Notes: generated from the sequence alone by a model not told the origin. DNA of 64,000 nt from Bacteroidales bacterium (GCA_016935435.1 JAFGQZ010000026.1:1-64000); one strand, 5' to 3'; shown: positions 11,301 to 19,704, counted from the stretch's first letter. Program-made: numbers and translations.

Positions 11301-14300
11301 CGCATGAGAACCATTGGACTATTGGTTACGATGATTTTATCAGCACGGATCCGGTTATAAATTACACATTTGAGAACAGTTCGAACTCTTACGATACTAT
11401 TTACACAATAAAGCTTGTTGCAACCAATAACGAAGGGTGTTCCGATAGTATAACAAGGTCAATATACCTGTACCCCCGGGTGGTTGCTGCTTTTGAAATA
11501 GAGAAGAACTCTGATTGCACCCCGGTTAATGTTGGGTTTACCAATAATTCCACAGGAGGTTTTACTTTAAACTATATCTGGGAATTTGGCGACAACACAT
11601 CCACAACCGACTCCTCGAAATCCTTTATTAAGCAGTATAAAAACGAAACCCCATACGATATACACTATCCAATAAAGCTTACTGCCCGGAACCTGCAGGG
11701 TTGCGACAGCAGCTGGTACGACACCATTACTGTTTTTGCAGGAGTCGATGCCAATTTCAGCCTGAACAATTATGCCGGTTGCCCGCCGCTTACCGTTCAG
11801 GCATCGCCCGATTGTTCGCCGGGGGTTAATTTCTTCGACTGGGATTTTGGCGATGGCAATTCCAGCGCCCAGGCTTCCCCATCGAATACCTTCTTTAACA
11901 ACTCGCTTACAAACGATACTGTTGATGTACGCCTGGTTGCTTATGCTGCAAACGATTCGGCCCACTTAAAATGTGCCGACACTGCCTATAAGCGCGTAAT
12001 TGTTTATCCGCAACTCTATGCTGGCTTTTCTTTTGCCGGCGACAGTGCAGGTTGCCAGCCATTTACGGCAAACGTGGTAAATGCCTCTAATTTACTGGCA
12101 GGCACAGAGTTTCGTTGGTTTGTCGATAACGATTTCCATGCCACAGCCACTATCCCCCCGGCAATAACTGTGCCCAACAATAGCAACACCGATATAACAA
12201 AAACCGTTTACCTCTACGGCAAAACCATTAACGGTTGCCGCGATACGGTTTCCCATACCCTAACTGCCTATTCGCTTGTCGATGCCTATTTTACAGTAAA
12301 CAGAAACACAATTTGTTCAAACGACAGCGTACATATCAACCGGCAGAATTCACAGGGGGGCATTACCGAATATCTTTGGAGTTATAACGGAAGTACCCCG
12401 GCGCCGAGCCCTGCGCCGTTATTTTACCGTAGTTTTGAAAACCTTTCCGGTGGTGTGCCTGTAAGCAATTCCATTCGGTTAACTGTACGGAACAGCCATA
12501 ACTGCCGCGATTCGGTTGAACGCATCATATCGGTATCGCCAAAAGTTTATGCCGGCTTTAATTTCGACAACAATTCTGTGTGCTACCCTTACTACACGCA
12601 AATTTCGAACACCAGCCAATATGCAAATACCTATTACTGGGATTTTGGCGATAACACCAATTCTTCTGAAAACAACCCGGTCCATTTGTTTAACAATTTC
12701 AGCAAAACCAATAACCAGGACTTTCAGGTGAAGCTTATAGCCAAATCGCAATACAACTGTTTCGACAGTATTGTTAAGCCTATAACCATAAAAGCAAAGC
12801 CGGTTGCCGATTTCTATTTCCCGATACAGGCTAAATGCCCGCCATTCAATGTTCAGATGACAAACAACTCGTTTGGCACCAACCTCACGTACAACTGGGA
12901 TTTTGCCGGCGATGGGGCGAGTACCGATAAATCGCCTTCGTTTGTGTTCGGGAACGAAAGCAATACTATTGCCGATAAGCCCATAACCCTTACAGTTATT
13001 TCCGACCAGAACTGCAGCGACACCTTAACTAAATCGGTTAAAGTTTACCCAAATGTACATGTCGATTTCGATATGGACAAAACTGCCGGCTGCAGCCCGC
13101 TGAATGTTGGTTTCTCCGGCGACACCAATGCAAGTGTGGTGCAAATGTACTGGCTTATCGATGGCAGGGCTTTCAGCACCATAAAAGATCCTTCGTACCG
13201 GTTCATAAACGAAAGCCCCGAAAATAAAACCCACAATATACGGTTTATGGCCTATTCGATTTACGAATGTGCCGATACCATGGACAGGCAGGTTACGGTT
13301 TACCCGACGCCTATAGCCGAGTTTATACCAAGCCCGCTACCGGCCGATTATGGGACTGAAAACGACCTGACCCCCATAACTTTTGCAAACGAAACAGTTT
13401 ATCAAAACAACTGGGAGTATGATTGGGCCTACGGCGATGGTTTTTCAAGCAACGAAAAGGCTGCCGCTTTTACTTACGAATATGGCGCCGGAGTATGGGG
13501 CAAGAAAGATAAAGGTTACCGCATACCTGTGCGGCTGGTTGCCTGGAATGCCAATAACACCGAATGCCGCGATACAGTAGAACACGATATTATGATATAC
13601 CCGCCTTTGCCAAGGGTTGATATTTTTGAAGACATTGCTGCCTGCGAACCATTCAGGGTCGATTTTTCTTCATGGTCGAAGTATAATTTCCCCGATTCGG
13701 TGCTGTGGGATTTTGGCGATGGCTATTATTCAGCAGAGATTGAACCCGTACACACTTACGACAAACCGGGTGTTTACACGGTAAAATACACGGTTAAGGG
13801 CGAGGGTGGAACAAACTGGGACTATAAAATTGTTACCGTTCACCATAATCCGGAAGTTGATTTTACATTCAGCGATTCTATTGTGTATGATTCCAGCCAG
13901 ACCAAAGGCTACGACTGGATAAATTTCTTTAACCACTCGCGTTATGCCTCGAACTACTACTGGTATTTCGATGCCATTGACGGAACAGAGGGCGAGCCTA
14001 ACAGTACAGAAAAAGAGCCTTCGTGGTATTATACCATGCCGGGTGAATATTATGTTGCGCTGGTGGGCGAATCGGCCGAGGGTTGCCGGAGCACATTCAT
14101 GCACCCAACGCCAATTAACGTTTTGGGCATGGGTTACCTGAAATTCCCTACGGCATTTTATGTTTCGCCAGATGGCGCTGCCGATGAGTACGATACCGAC
14201 GACCTGACCAATTTCTGGGTATTTTATCCCGACAACGAAGGGGTAGAAGAATACAGCCTGGAGGTTTATAACCGCTGGGGGGTCCTGTTGTTTTCCAGCA

Positions 14301-14458
14301 ACGATGTTAAAAAAGGCTGGAACGGATATCACGAAGGAAAAGCTGTTAAACAGGATGTTTATATCTGGCGGGCACGAGGAAGGTTTACAAACGGACAGCC
14401 CTTTGACATGGGCGGCGATGTTACTGTAATACGCAATAAACGCACAGCTTCGCCGTAA
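8378..14458 (+). CDS. Giant secreted protein: IgGFc-binding-like N-terminus, PKD repeats, T9SS type B tail
   Basis: This 2026-residue protein has a signal peptide ('LLFFLNLTIINGQ') followed by a ~480-residue region beginning 'TGTKFWFAAPDISWD', which resembles the N-terminal domain of IgGFc-binding proteins. From about residue 590 it is a string of roughly a dozen PKD-type repeats, many with the strand motif WDFGD (for example 'YNWDFGDNTQSF', 'YYWDFGDNTNSSE', 'LWDFGDGYYSAE') and a recurring 'GCSPLxVxFxN' start. The last ~85 residues ('LKFPTAFYVSPDG', 'LEVYNRWGVLLF', 'GWNGYHEGKAVKQDVYIWR') are the gliding-associated type B sorting domain (CHU_C). A PorP/SprF gene follows 54 bp later, the usual partner of type B cargo. 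It is probably a surface adhesin or filament. Confidence 0.9.
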   Translation: MRLIKFFPLLFFLNLTIINGQTGTKFWFAAPDISWDHAADSRPLYLHITAVYNTHVTISRPADPAFTPIEFDLNAQQTNTLQLETLLDIDEIEVYARNIADGNFLQNKGFLIEAHPGEITAYYELVGSNKTTMVPNNNNTDIVSLKSNNALGKDFWVSTQRKYKNHGYSDDFSGFVVVATQDNTQVTINPNGNNLFQHGTTPFVVTLNKGQAFAVRAAGQAPAAHIFGVRVTSNKDIAITVYDDSMEMTNTGGSWDTFADQLIPVGLVGKEYIILKGNVQDLPAVTVDGEAIFITATQNNTDIYIDDILRGNIATAGGYFTWNVPSLANSGTVAMHVRATKPVYVNHITGYSSGGTRELGGAVLPSVDNCTGSHSVTIKKTPASGFDFFLNLMVRNDKNPASANYNQAIHHFTYSINGGPVQTIPASHFRYIMDSAFAVYDRTLAGGAAFYNALGNNQTLRVDNDIARFHLGVMQGNAGGGCKYGYFSDYAASEFAAGIGGYTMPTSDVYCDLTPIRLVANGAEQYQWSTPFDPLLVNKLDYDTVAAPFFFPDTTGIFYFDVLMTGACQADTTVRIELIVAQSTMASFSFSADEGCSPFAPLITNHSDTIIGVSQIWTIDTAGIGAYQINQNTIPRSFNLLLPENHTDSIQIHRVSLVVKGVGNSCPSTKFKDIKVKPQVESAFILSDTIGCHPLGVDIVNNSSGHLDSSSYNWDFGDNTQSFEFEPLKSFTNYSLVDTIYNVRLIVESPFGCTDTMQQKVYVHPRVSAKFAADTTSSCSPLLVKIDPGNTYGADTLWWKIDYFYGDSTYKTTTKAPININHYDTTLDAGPDTLWVQLVAGNRMGCYDTAVRKRLITFPEVIADFNISDNDVCDSTPVIFNNLSTGYKIFYEWDFGNNTFRQDTIIQSHTRIYYNRTEQDTTYTIKLKALSGYFCESEKDTTITVHPYINAEFGLNYETNCSPADAIIYNTSTRSHENHWTIGYDDFISTDPVINYTFENSSNSYDTIYTIKLVATNNEGCSDSITRSIYLYPRVVAAFEIEKNSDCTPVNVGFTNNSTGGFTLNYIWEFGDNTSTTDSSKSFIKQYKNETPYDIHYPIKLTARNLQGCDSSWYDTITVFAGVDANFSLNNYAGCPPLTVQASPDCSPGVNFFDWDFGDGNSSAQASPSNTFFNNSLTNDTVDVRLVAYAANDSAHLKCADTAYKRVIVYPQLYAGFSFAGDSAGCQPFTANVVNASNLLAGTEFRWFVDNDFHATATIPPAITVPNNSNTDITKTVYLYGKTINGCRDTVSHTLTAYSLVDAYFTVNRNTICSNDSVHINRQNSQGGITEYLWSYNGSTPAPSPAPLFYRSFENLSGGVPVSNSIRLTVRNSHNCRDSVERIISVSPKVYAGFNFDNNSVCYPYYTQISNTSQYANTYYWDFGDNTNSSENNPVHLFNNFSKTNNQDFQVKLIAKSQYNCFDSIVKPITIKAKPVADFYFPIQAKCPPFNVQMTNNSFGTNLTYNWDFAGDGASTDKSPSFVFGNESNTIADKPITLTVISDQNCSDTLTKSVKVYPNVHVDFDMDKTAGCSPLNVGFSGDTNASVVQMYWLIDGRAFSTIKDPSYRFINESPENKTHNIRFMAYSIYECADTMDRQVTVYPTPIAEFIPSPLPADYGTENDLTPITFANETVYQNNWEYDWAYGDGFSSNEKAAAFTYEYGAGVWGKKDKGYRIPVRLVAWNANNTECRDTVEHDIMIYPPLPRVDIFEDIAACEPFRVDFSSWSKYNFPDSVLWDFGDGYYSAEIEPVHTYDKPGVYTVKYTVKGEGGTNWDYKIVTVHHNPEVDFTFSDSIVYDSSQTKGYDWINFFNHSRYASNYYWYFDAIDGTEGEPNSTEKEPSWYYTMPGEYYVALVGESAEGCRSTFMHPTPINVLGMGYLKFPTAFYVSPDGAADEYDTDDLTNFWVFYPDNEGVEEYSLEVYNRWGVLLFSSNDVKKGWNGYHEGKAVKQDVYIWRARGRFTNGQPFDMGGDVTVIRNKRTASP

Positions 14459-14599
14459 TGGTTTTATATCCTGTGTTTTACGTAAAGGGCGCTTTGTTAA
14501 AAACTTATAAGGTTGCTTAATGGTATTTCTTATATTTTTATCAAAATATTTAAACCCGGCACGTACAGTTTCGTATTACAAACCAAAAAACACCACAAA

Positions 14600-15571
14600 T
14601 TGCTAAAGCAAATTTCATATATCACATTGCTCATTATGTTGTCCGGAAACATAAAGGCAATCGATCCGCAGTTCTCACAATTTTATGCCAATTCGCTTTA
14701 CCTTGGGCCTTCGTTTGCCGGAGCCATTGAAGGGAGCCGCTTATCGGCGCAGCACCGCAACCAGTGGTACGAACTGTCATCGTCTTTTAAGACTTACAGT
14801 TTTTCTTTCGACCACTATTTTAAGTCGTTCAACAGCGGTTTGGGTTGTAATTTTATGCAGGATGTTGCCGGTTCAAGCGAGCTTGGTTTTTTACAGGCTG
14901 GCATACACTATTCCTATAATTTTGAAATATTTAATATCTGGCACGTAAGGCCTGGTTTATCTTTCTCGTATGTCGAAGAAGGAATTTTCGGGAACGTTCT
15001 TTTTATCGATCAATTGCGGACTGATGCCGGCCCTTCATCGGCTTCGGGACAGGCACTTGAAGAAGCCCGAGATATTGACGCTGCTAGTTCGTTAATTATT
15101 TACACTAAAGGTTTTTGGCTGGGCGCAACAGTCGATCACTTATTAAAGCCGGAAATATCGCTGTATTCTACCAAAGATTATACCGAAATAAAAACCTCGG
15201 TTTACGGTGGCATTGATGTTCACCGAAGGGGAAGGTTGCTCAAGCCCAGCGAAGATGTTCTCACCTTTGCATTTTTATACAAACAGCAGGGAACAGTGCG
15301 ACAGCTCGACCTGGGCGCTTATTGGTACAATTACCCTATTAATATTGGTCTTTGGTACCGTGGTTTACCTACGTTCAACTCGCAGCGCGGCGATGCCGCT
15401 ATATTTATGCTTGGGCTGAAATTTACAACCTTTAATATTGGCTATTCTTACGACTTTACAATATCGAATGTTTTGCAGTACACAAGAGGGTCGCACGAAA
15501 TATCGGCAACCTATAAGTTTAACCTTACCAAGAAAAAGAAAAAAGGCGGGCTGCCTTGCCCTGAATTCTAG
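14600..15571 (+). CDS. PorP/SprF family type IX secretion membrane protein
   Basis: The mature protein begins 'IDPQFSQFYANSLYLGPSFAG', the hallmark of PorP/SprF proteins, and continues as an aromatic-rich outer-membrane beta-barrel of ~300 residues. Such proteins attach type B T9SS cargo to the cell surface, which fits the type B cargo gene 142 bp upstream. The ORF track starts at TTG 14513, but that gives 29 extra residues before any signal peptide. I prefer TTG 14600, which gives 'MLKQISYITLLIMLSGNIKA', a compact signal peptide ending AxA-like. Both choices use a non-ATG start; ATG 14636 would truncate the signal. The gene ends with a Lys-rich tail, normal for the family. Confidence 0.88.
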   Translation: MLKQISYITLLIMLSGNIKAIDPQFSQFYANSLYLGPSFAGAIEGSRLSAQHRNQWYELSSSFKTYSFSFDHYFKSFNSGLGCNFMQDVAGSSELGFLQAGIHYSYNFEIFNIWHVRPGLSFSYVEEGIFGNVLFIDQLRTDAGPSSASGQALEEARDIDAASSLIIYTKGFWLGATVDHLLKPEISLYSTKDYTEIKTSVYGGIDVHRRGRLLKPSEDVLTFAFLYKQQGTVRQLDLGAYWYNYPINIGLWYRGLPTFNSQRGDAAIFMLGLKFTTFNIGYSYDFTISNVLQYTRGSHEISATYKFNLTKKKKKGGLPCPEF

Positions 15572-15725
15572 CCTCTCTGATATTATACACTTGTGCAGTT
15601 AATGTAATATTATATTGTCTGGCTAAACAAACAGCTACATAATTATACTGTTTCCTTAATTTATGCTTAATATATAAACTAACGGATTTTGAATGTGCCT
15701 GTGTTTGTAATTATTGGTATTGTGG

Positions 15726-15756
15726 AAAAAAAAACCGGGAAGCTCTCGCTCCCCGG
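15726..15756 (-). terminator. Minus-strand rho-independent terminator
   Basis: On the minus strand CCGGGGAGC-GAGA-GCTTCCCGG is followed by at least nine U. It faces leftward and is ~215 bp beyond the stop of the last gene of the mutY-to-GGGPS run, so it ends either that operon or the candidate small RNA. Confidence 0.8.
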
Positions 15757-15904
15757 CAAACCACAAAACTACTAACTAAACCAACTTGGGCAAAATCTTT
15801 ATATTTTCAATATTATATTGATTGTTCTGTTAATTAAGCTTTCTGAGTAATATTACGACAAGAACTGTTTGTGGTTTTTTCTATTCGACAAACAGTTGAA
15901 ATCG
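15726..15904 (-). ncRNA. Candidate small structured RNA (or structured 3' UTR) downstream of the GGGPS gene
   Basis: The 399 bases 15572-15970 hold no gene. On the minus strand there is a TACTTTTG -7-like element (15917-15910), then a perfect 10-bp hairpin (15897-15888 with 15872-15863, 15-nt loop). The last part is a terminator: a 9-bp GC-rich stem with one A-C mismatch (15756-15735) and a nine-residue U-tract. A second 10-base complement (15877-15868 with 15767-15758, AAACCACAAA/TTTGTGGTTT) competes with the first hairpin, as in switching RNAs. No -33 TTTG lies at the usual distance, so it may instead be the 3' UTR of the leftward operon. I could not match it to a known RNA family. Nothing was seen in 15572-15725. 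Confidence 0.4.
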
Positions 15905-15970
15905 TTTGACAAAAGTATGTTATTTTTCAACAAAGAAAAAAATAAACAAATTTATTTAAGAACACTGCAG

Positions 15971-16693
15971 TTAGTATTTAGCAACAGCTTTGGCAATTTG
16001 CCCCAGCTTACTTAAATTTTGTTCAATAGCAGTTCCAACAACAATCATATCGGCACCGGCATCGAGCAGCAGGCGGGCTTTGTCGTATGTGTTTATGCCT
16101 CCTCCCACCATCAGGGGTATCGATATGTTTTGCTTCACCTCTGCTACAACGTTGGCAGGTATATGTTTCAAGGCACCGCTCCCGGCCTCAAGGTAAATGA
16201 GCTTTTGCCCCATCATTTCCGATGCCATGGCAGTGGCAACAACCAAATCGGTTTTATCTGCCGGTATTGGCCTGGTATTGCTGACATACTCAACCGATGT
16301 AACATTGCCACCGTCAACAAGAATATATCCGGTAGGTATAACTTCAATATTTGAGCGGCGTATGTAAGGGGCTGCCAGTACATGATTGCCGATCAGATAG
16401 TCGGGGTTACGCCCCGAAACCAGCGACAATAAAAGCAGGGCGTCTGCTTTATTGCTCAGTTGCATAATACTTCCTGGGAACAATACTACCGGGATACGGC
16501 AATTGTTTTTTATGACTTCAATAACCGAATCTATTTTTGCACTCACAAGGCTCCCACCCACTAAAACGAGATCAACACCAGTTTCGTTTGCTGAAAAAAC
16601 AGTGGAAATTATTGCCGGTATCGATAATTTTTCGGGATCAATAAGGATTGCGAGCTTTCGCCCCGGGGCAGCTATTTTATCGTAGCACAACAT
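15971..16693 (-). CDS. Geranylgeranylglyceryl phosphate synthase family protein (PcrB-like)
   Basis: The 240-residue TIM-barrel protein contains 'LAILIDPEKL', 'GVDLVLVGGSLVS', 'PVVLFPGSIMQLS', 'LIYLEAGSGA' and the phosphate-binding 'PLMVGGGINTYDKARLLLDAGADMIVVGT', which define the GGGPS/PcrB family. Members join a prenyl diphosphate to sn-glycerol-1-phosphate through an ether bond. Archaea use this for membrane lipids; Bacillus PcrB makes heptaprenylglyceryl phosphate. The Bacteroidota versions are closer to the archaeal type, but the product here cannot be inferred from sequence by eye. It lies 2 bp after the PPTase gene and is last in the leftward operon. Confidence 0.9.
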   Translation of the reverse strand: MLCYDKIAAPGRKLAILIDPEKLSIPAIISTVFSANETGVDLVLVGGSLVSAKIDSVIEVIKNNCRIPVVLFPGSIMQLSNKADALLLLSLVSGRNPDYLIGNHVLAAPYIRRSNIEVIPTGYILVDGGNVTSVEYVSNTRPIPADKTDLVVATAMASEMMGQKLIYLEAGSGALKHIPANVVAEVKQNISIPLMVGGGINTYDKARLLLDAGADMIVVGTAIEQNLSKLGQIAKAVAKY

Positions 16694-16695
16694 GT

Positions 16696-17328
16696 TTATT
16701 TACAACAATATACAACAATATAACCTTTAATGGTGAAGTACCGTAATAAAAACTTGTCGTGCCAGAATTTATTGTCAACCCAGCCCATAATTTCACCGCA
16801 ATCGTCGGGCTCAAATGGTTCAATGGTTAAATTCTTCCTGAAATTAATATCCTGTTTATCGCATAATTTGTACAGTGCTTCCTTGGCACACCAGTGTATA
16901 TACATGTGAAAATTTCGTTTATTTTGGTTTTCAACAATGTATTCATCGGGGTTTAAGAACTTATGGGCAACTTTTTCGACATTCTGGGCCATATACTCAA
17001 GGTCGAGGCCTACTTTTTTTGTGCTGCTCAACAAAACAGCTGTAAGGTTGCGCGAATGCGATATGCTAATATGCTGGTCGGAATTGAACAGAAATGGTTT
17101 TCGCGATTCGTTATATACAATTTGGGTAGGCACACCCCTCACTTCGCGCAGCAGGCGCCTTACACTTAGCCATTCAAGCTGTCTTACGGTACTTTTATAA
17201 TTTTTAAGGTTTTCAATTTCACCATCGAAGAAGTGAATTTTTGAATACATATCTTCGAACGATTCGGTTATTTCCCAAACAGCCAGCTGGCAATCGTCGT
17301 ACACTACCTGGTTATAGATTAGCGGCAT
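16696..17328 (-). CDS. 4'-phosphopantetheinyl transferase superfamily protein
   Basis: This 210-residue protein carries the two signature motifs of Sfp-type transferases: 'KVGLDLEYM' (the G-[IV]-D Mg-binding motif) and 'WCAKEALYK' (W-x-x-KEA-x-x-K). It also has 'ISISHSRNLTAVLLS' upstream of the first motif, as expected. Such enzymes transfer phosphopantetheine from CoA to carrier proteins such as ACP. It is packed between gldD (4 bp) and the GGGPS gene (2 bp), a placement seen in other Bacteroidota. It may be the main ACP activator, but I saw no carrier protein in the window to confirm the partner. Confidence 0.9.
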   Translation of the reverse strand: MPLIYNQVVYDDCQLAVWEITESFEDMYSKIHFFDGEIENLKNYKSTVRQLEWLSVRRLLREVRGVPTQIVYNESRKPFLFNSDQHISISHSRNLTAVLLSSTKKVGLDLEYMAQNVEKVAHKFLNPDEYIVENQNKRNFHMYIHWCAKEALYKLCDKQDINFRKNLTIEPFEPDDCGEIMGWVDNKFWHDKFLLRYFTIKGYIVVYCCK

Positions 17329-17332
17329 AGCT

Positions 17333-17917
17333 TTATAGTTTCCATTTTACCGATTTGACCAAATGAATTACATCGTCACCGAAAAACAGCAGGCAGGGTT
17401 TGAGCGAATCGGCATTAGGCACCGAAGCAAAATATAATGCACCCGATAGAAAGTGATTACTACTGTCGGTAACAAAAAAGTTTATTGATGAAGCTGTATT
17501 GCCGCTTATACCGTAAACAATTCCATAAACATGGTTAAGTGGGTCAATAATGGTGTTTTCTGTAATATCGTCGGCTTTAATAACATGTTTATAAGCTATG
17601 GAATGAATATCTTCGATATATTGTGCAAGGTTGTTGTTTATGGGTTTATAGGTTAGGTGTATTTTTGCCTTATAGGCAGGGAACACAATATTATACCAAC
17701 AGTTGGCAGCAGGGAAACCGACAGCTTTTTCAAGCGTACCATATTGCGGATAGTCAAAAACAAACGGGCAATCAGACTCAAGGGCAGAATATTTTTTCTC
17801 TGGAAATTCGATACGAAAATACCCTCTTGGCTTCGGCGTATAGTCCTGTTTGCACGATACGGCCAAAAACACAAGAGCCAGGGCTGGTATTGCAACACTA
17901 ATTTTCATCGTCGTCAT
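17333..17917 (-). CDS. gldD: Gliding motility lipoprotein GldD
   Basis: The 194-residue product has a lipoprotein signal ('LALVFLAVSCKQD', cysteine at the lipobox) followed by 'PKPRGYFRIEFPEKKY', 'CPFVFDYPQYG' and 'CWYNIVFPAYKAKIHLTYKP', all typical of GldD. GldD is required for gliding in Flavobacterium and occurs in many T9SS-bearing Bacteroidota, gliding or not. The ORF start at 17917 overlaps the gldE stop by 20 bp; an internal ATG at 17908 would leave 11 bp of overlap. Either way the genes are translationally coupled. The location right after gldE is conserved across the phylum. Confidence 0.93.
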   Translation of the reverse strand: MTTMKISVAIPALALVFLAVSCKQDYTPKPRGYFRIEFPEKKYSALESDCPFVFDYPQYGTLEKAVGFPAANCWYNIVFPAYKAKIHLTYKPINNNLAQYIEDIHSIAYKHVIKADDITENTIIDPLNHVYGIVYGISGNTASSINFFVTDSSNHFLSGALYFASVPNADSLKPCLLFFGDDVIHLVKSVKWKL

Positions 17918-19238
17918 CGCGTTTTATGGTTACCAGAATTTGTTTAATCCTTCTTTTATCAACCTCTTTTATTTCAAAAACAAATTGCTTATAGCTCAGT
18001 TTGTCTTTAATCCTGGGAATTTCGCCCCTTAATTCAAGTATTAATCCGGCCAGGGTATCAGCTTCGCCTTTAATTTCGTCGAAAACGTTGTCGTCGGCGG
18101 CAGTTACTTTATAAAAATCGTTAAGAAGGACTTTGCCCTCGAACAAAATATTGTTATTGTCGATTACTTTATAGGGCAAATCGTCTTCATCCGATTCATC
18201 GGAAATTTCGCCAACAATTTCTTCCAGAATGTCTTCAAGGGTAACAATTCCCGATGTGCCCCCATATTCGTCAACAACCACTGCCATGTGTATATGTTTC
18301 AATTGAAATTCTTTGAGCAGGTCGTTAATTTTTTTGCTTTCGGGCACAAAATACGAAGGCCGGATAAGCCCCTGCCACCTGAAATTTGTCTGTTTTTCGA
18401 GATGCGGAAGTAAATCTTTAATATATAAGATACCTTTAACATCGTCGAAAGAATCTTTATACACCGGTATCCGGGAGTAGCCCGATTCGTTTATTATTTT
18501 CAGCAGGTTGTCGAAACTGGTATTTATGTCAACAGCAATAACATCCATACGCGATTGCATAATTTCGCTCACATAAATGTTCCCGAACTTAACTATGCCT
18601 TTTAATATAGTTTTTTCATCGGTAAGCGAAACTTCGGTAAGGTCTATGGCATCCGACAAATCGTCGATAGAAATGTTAAGCTTTTTTTTAGCCAGCTTGC
18701 GGTTAACTATACCGGTTGAACGTATAAGCACAGAGCTTATTGGCCAGAACAGCCTGGTGAAAAACAACATGGCCGGCGATGCAAAAAGCGCTGCCGAACG
18801 GGCAAACCGGTTCGAATAAACTTTCGGGAACACTTCGCTTATAAACAATATAAGGAAAGTAATAACAACAACCTGTACAATAAATCCTAATACGGGGTTT
18901 TGGTCGAAATAAAACAGCTGCGAGGTAATATAAGTAGAAATAATTACAATGCCCACATTTACAAAGTTGTTGGCAATTAGAATTGTTGCAAGCAGCCTTT
19001 CGGGGTGTTTAAGCAAGTATGTAACATTGCGGCTTAAGCGACTTTTTAGGTTTTTTAATACATCAAGATCTGTTGGCGACAGGGAGAAAAAAGCCACTTC
19101 GCTGCCCGACACAAGTGCAGAAATTATAAGCAGGAGCAATATTACTGCCAATCCGACAATTGTTCCGGCATTAAAACCTTCGGGTTGAAAAACAGATAGA
19201 ACAGGCAATATTTGCTGAATAGGTACTGGGTCTTCCAA
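17898..19238 (-). CDS. gldE: Gliding motility-associated transporter-like protein GldE
   Basis: The 446-residue protein has an N-terminal DUF21/CNNM membrane domain with about four transmembrane helices ('IVGLAVILLLLIISALVSGSEVAFFS', 'ILIANNFVNVGIVIISTY', 'VVVITFLILFISEVFPKVY'). Two CBS domains follow ('IPVYKDSFDDVKGILYIKDL', 'MAVVVDEYGGTSGIVTLEDILEEIVGEI'), then a C-terminal CorC/HlyC domain. This is the HlyC/CorC ion-transporter architecture. The gldE name follows from pairing with gldD and the Bacteroidota gene order ssb-gldE-gldD. GldE partly substitutes for GldD in Flavobacterium. It is 25 bp downstream of ssb. Confidence 0.93.
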   Translation of the reverse strand: MEDPVPIQQILPVLSVFQPEGFNAGTIVGLAVILLLLIISALVSGSEVAFFSLSPTDLDVLKNLKSRLSRNVTYLLKHPERLLATILIANNFVNVGIVIISTYITSQLFYFDQNPVLGFIVQVVVITFLILFISEVFPKVYSNRFARSAALFASPAMLFFTRLFWPISSVLIRSTGIVNRKLAKKKLNISIDDLSDAIDLTEVSLTDEKTILKGIVKFGNIYVSEIMQSRMDVIAVDINTSFDNLLKIINESGYSRIPVYKDSFDDVKGILYIKDLLPHLEKQTNFRWQGLIRPSYFVPESKKINDLLKEFQLKHIHMAVVVDEYGGTSGIVTLEDILEEIVGEISDESDEDDLPYKVIDNNNILFEGKVLLNDFYKVTAADDNVFDEIKGEADTLAGLILELRGEIPRIKDKLSYKQFVFEIKEVDKRRIKQILVTIKRDDDDEN

Positions 19239-19263
19239 AACAAATCAGGATTCGTGAATAATT

Positions 19264-19704
19264 TTAGAATGGCAAATCATCTTCAGGTTCCGGCATTGAT
19301 GAAATATCGGCATTAGGGGCAGCTGCATAACTGCCGGCATTGGCAGGGTTTTGGCTTGCTTCCGGGCCGTTTTCGGTACGCTTGCCTAACATTTGCAAAG
19401 CATCGGCAACAATTTCAGTAGTGTACCTTTTATTCCCGTCTTTATCGTCCCACGAGCGTGTCCGTATTTTTCCCTCGATAAAGAGCTGGGCGCCTTTTTT
19501 TACATATTTTTCCACCACTTCGGCCAAACCACGCCAAACAACAATATTATGCCATTCGGTTTGGGTTATGCGTTCCCCGTTTCGGTTAGTGTACGATTCC
19601 GATGTTGCAAGCCTGAAATTTGCTACCGGTGTTCCGGCTTCAAGGTGCCTGATTTCAGGGTCGTTGCCAACATTTCCGATAAGAATTACTTTATTGATTG
19701 CCAT
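19264..19704 (-). CDS. ssb: Single-stranded DNA-binding protein
   Basis: A 146-residue SSB with the OB-fold in residues 1-105 ('NKVILIGNVGNDPEIRH', 'TEWHNIVVWRGLAEVVEKYVKKGAQLFIEGKIRTRSW' region). A Pro/Ala-rich linker leads to the acidic tip 'DDLPF', which docks replication and repair proteins. It protects single-stranded DNA in replication, recombination and repair. It lies between mutY (125 bp upstream) and gldE (25 bp downstream) in the conserved mutY-ssb-gldE-gldD order. Confidence 0.96.
   Translation of the reverse strand: MAINKVILIGNVGNDPEIRHLEAGTPVANFRLATSESYTNRNGERITQTEWHNIVVWRGLAEVVEKYVKKGAQLFIEGKIRTRSWDDKDGNKRYTTEIVADALQMLGKRTENGPEASQNPANAGSYAAAPNADISSMPEPEDDLPF

Noticed and set aside
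10500-13800. Repetitive DNA possibly reflecting a CRISPR or tandem array
   Set aside because: The repetition is at protein level (PKD units of ~90 residues) with divergent DNA; no short identical repeats or spacers are seen.
13730-14332. 200-aa minus-strand ORF in the PKD gene
   Set aside because: Antisense to the conserved type B sorting domain; no recognisable protein features.
14513-14599. N-terminal extension of the PorP/SprF ORF from TTG 14513
   Set aside because: The extra 29 residues precede a complete signal peptide and have no family counterpart; a start at 14600 fits better.
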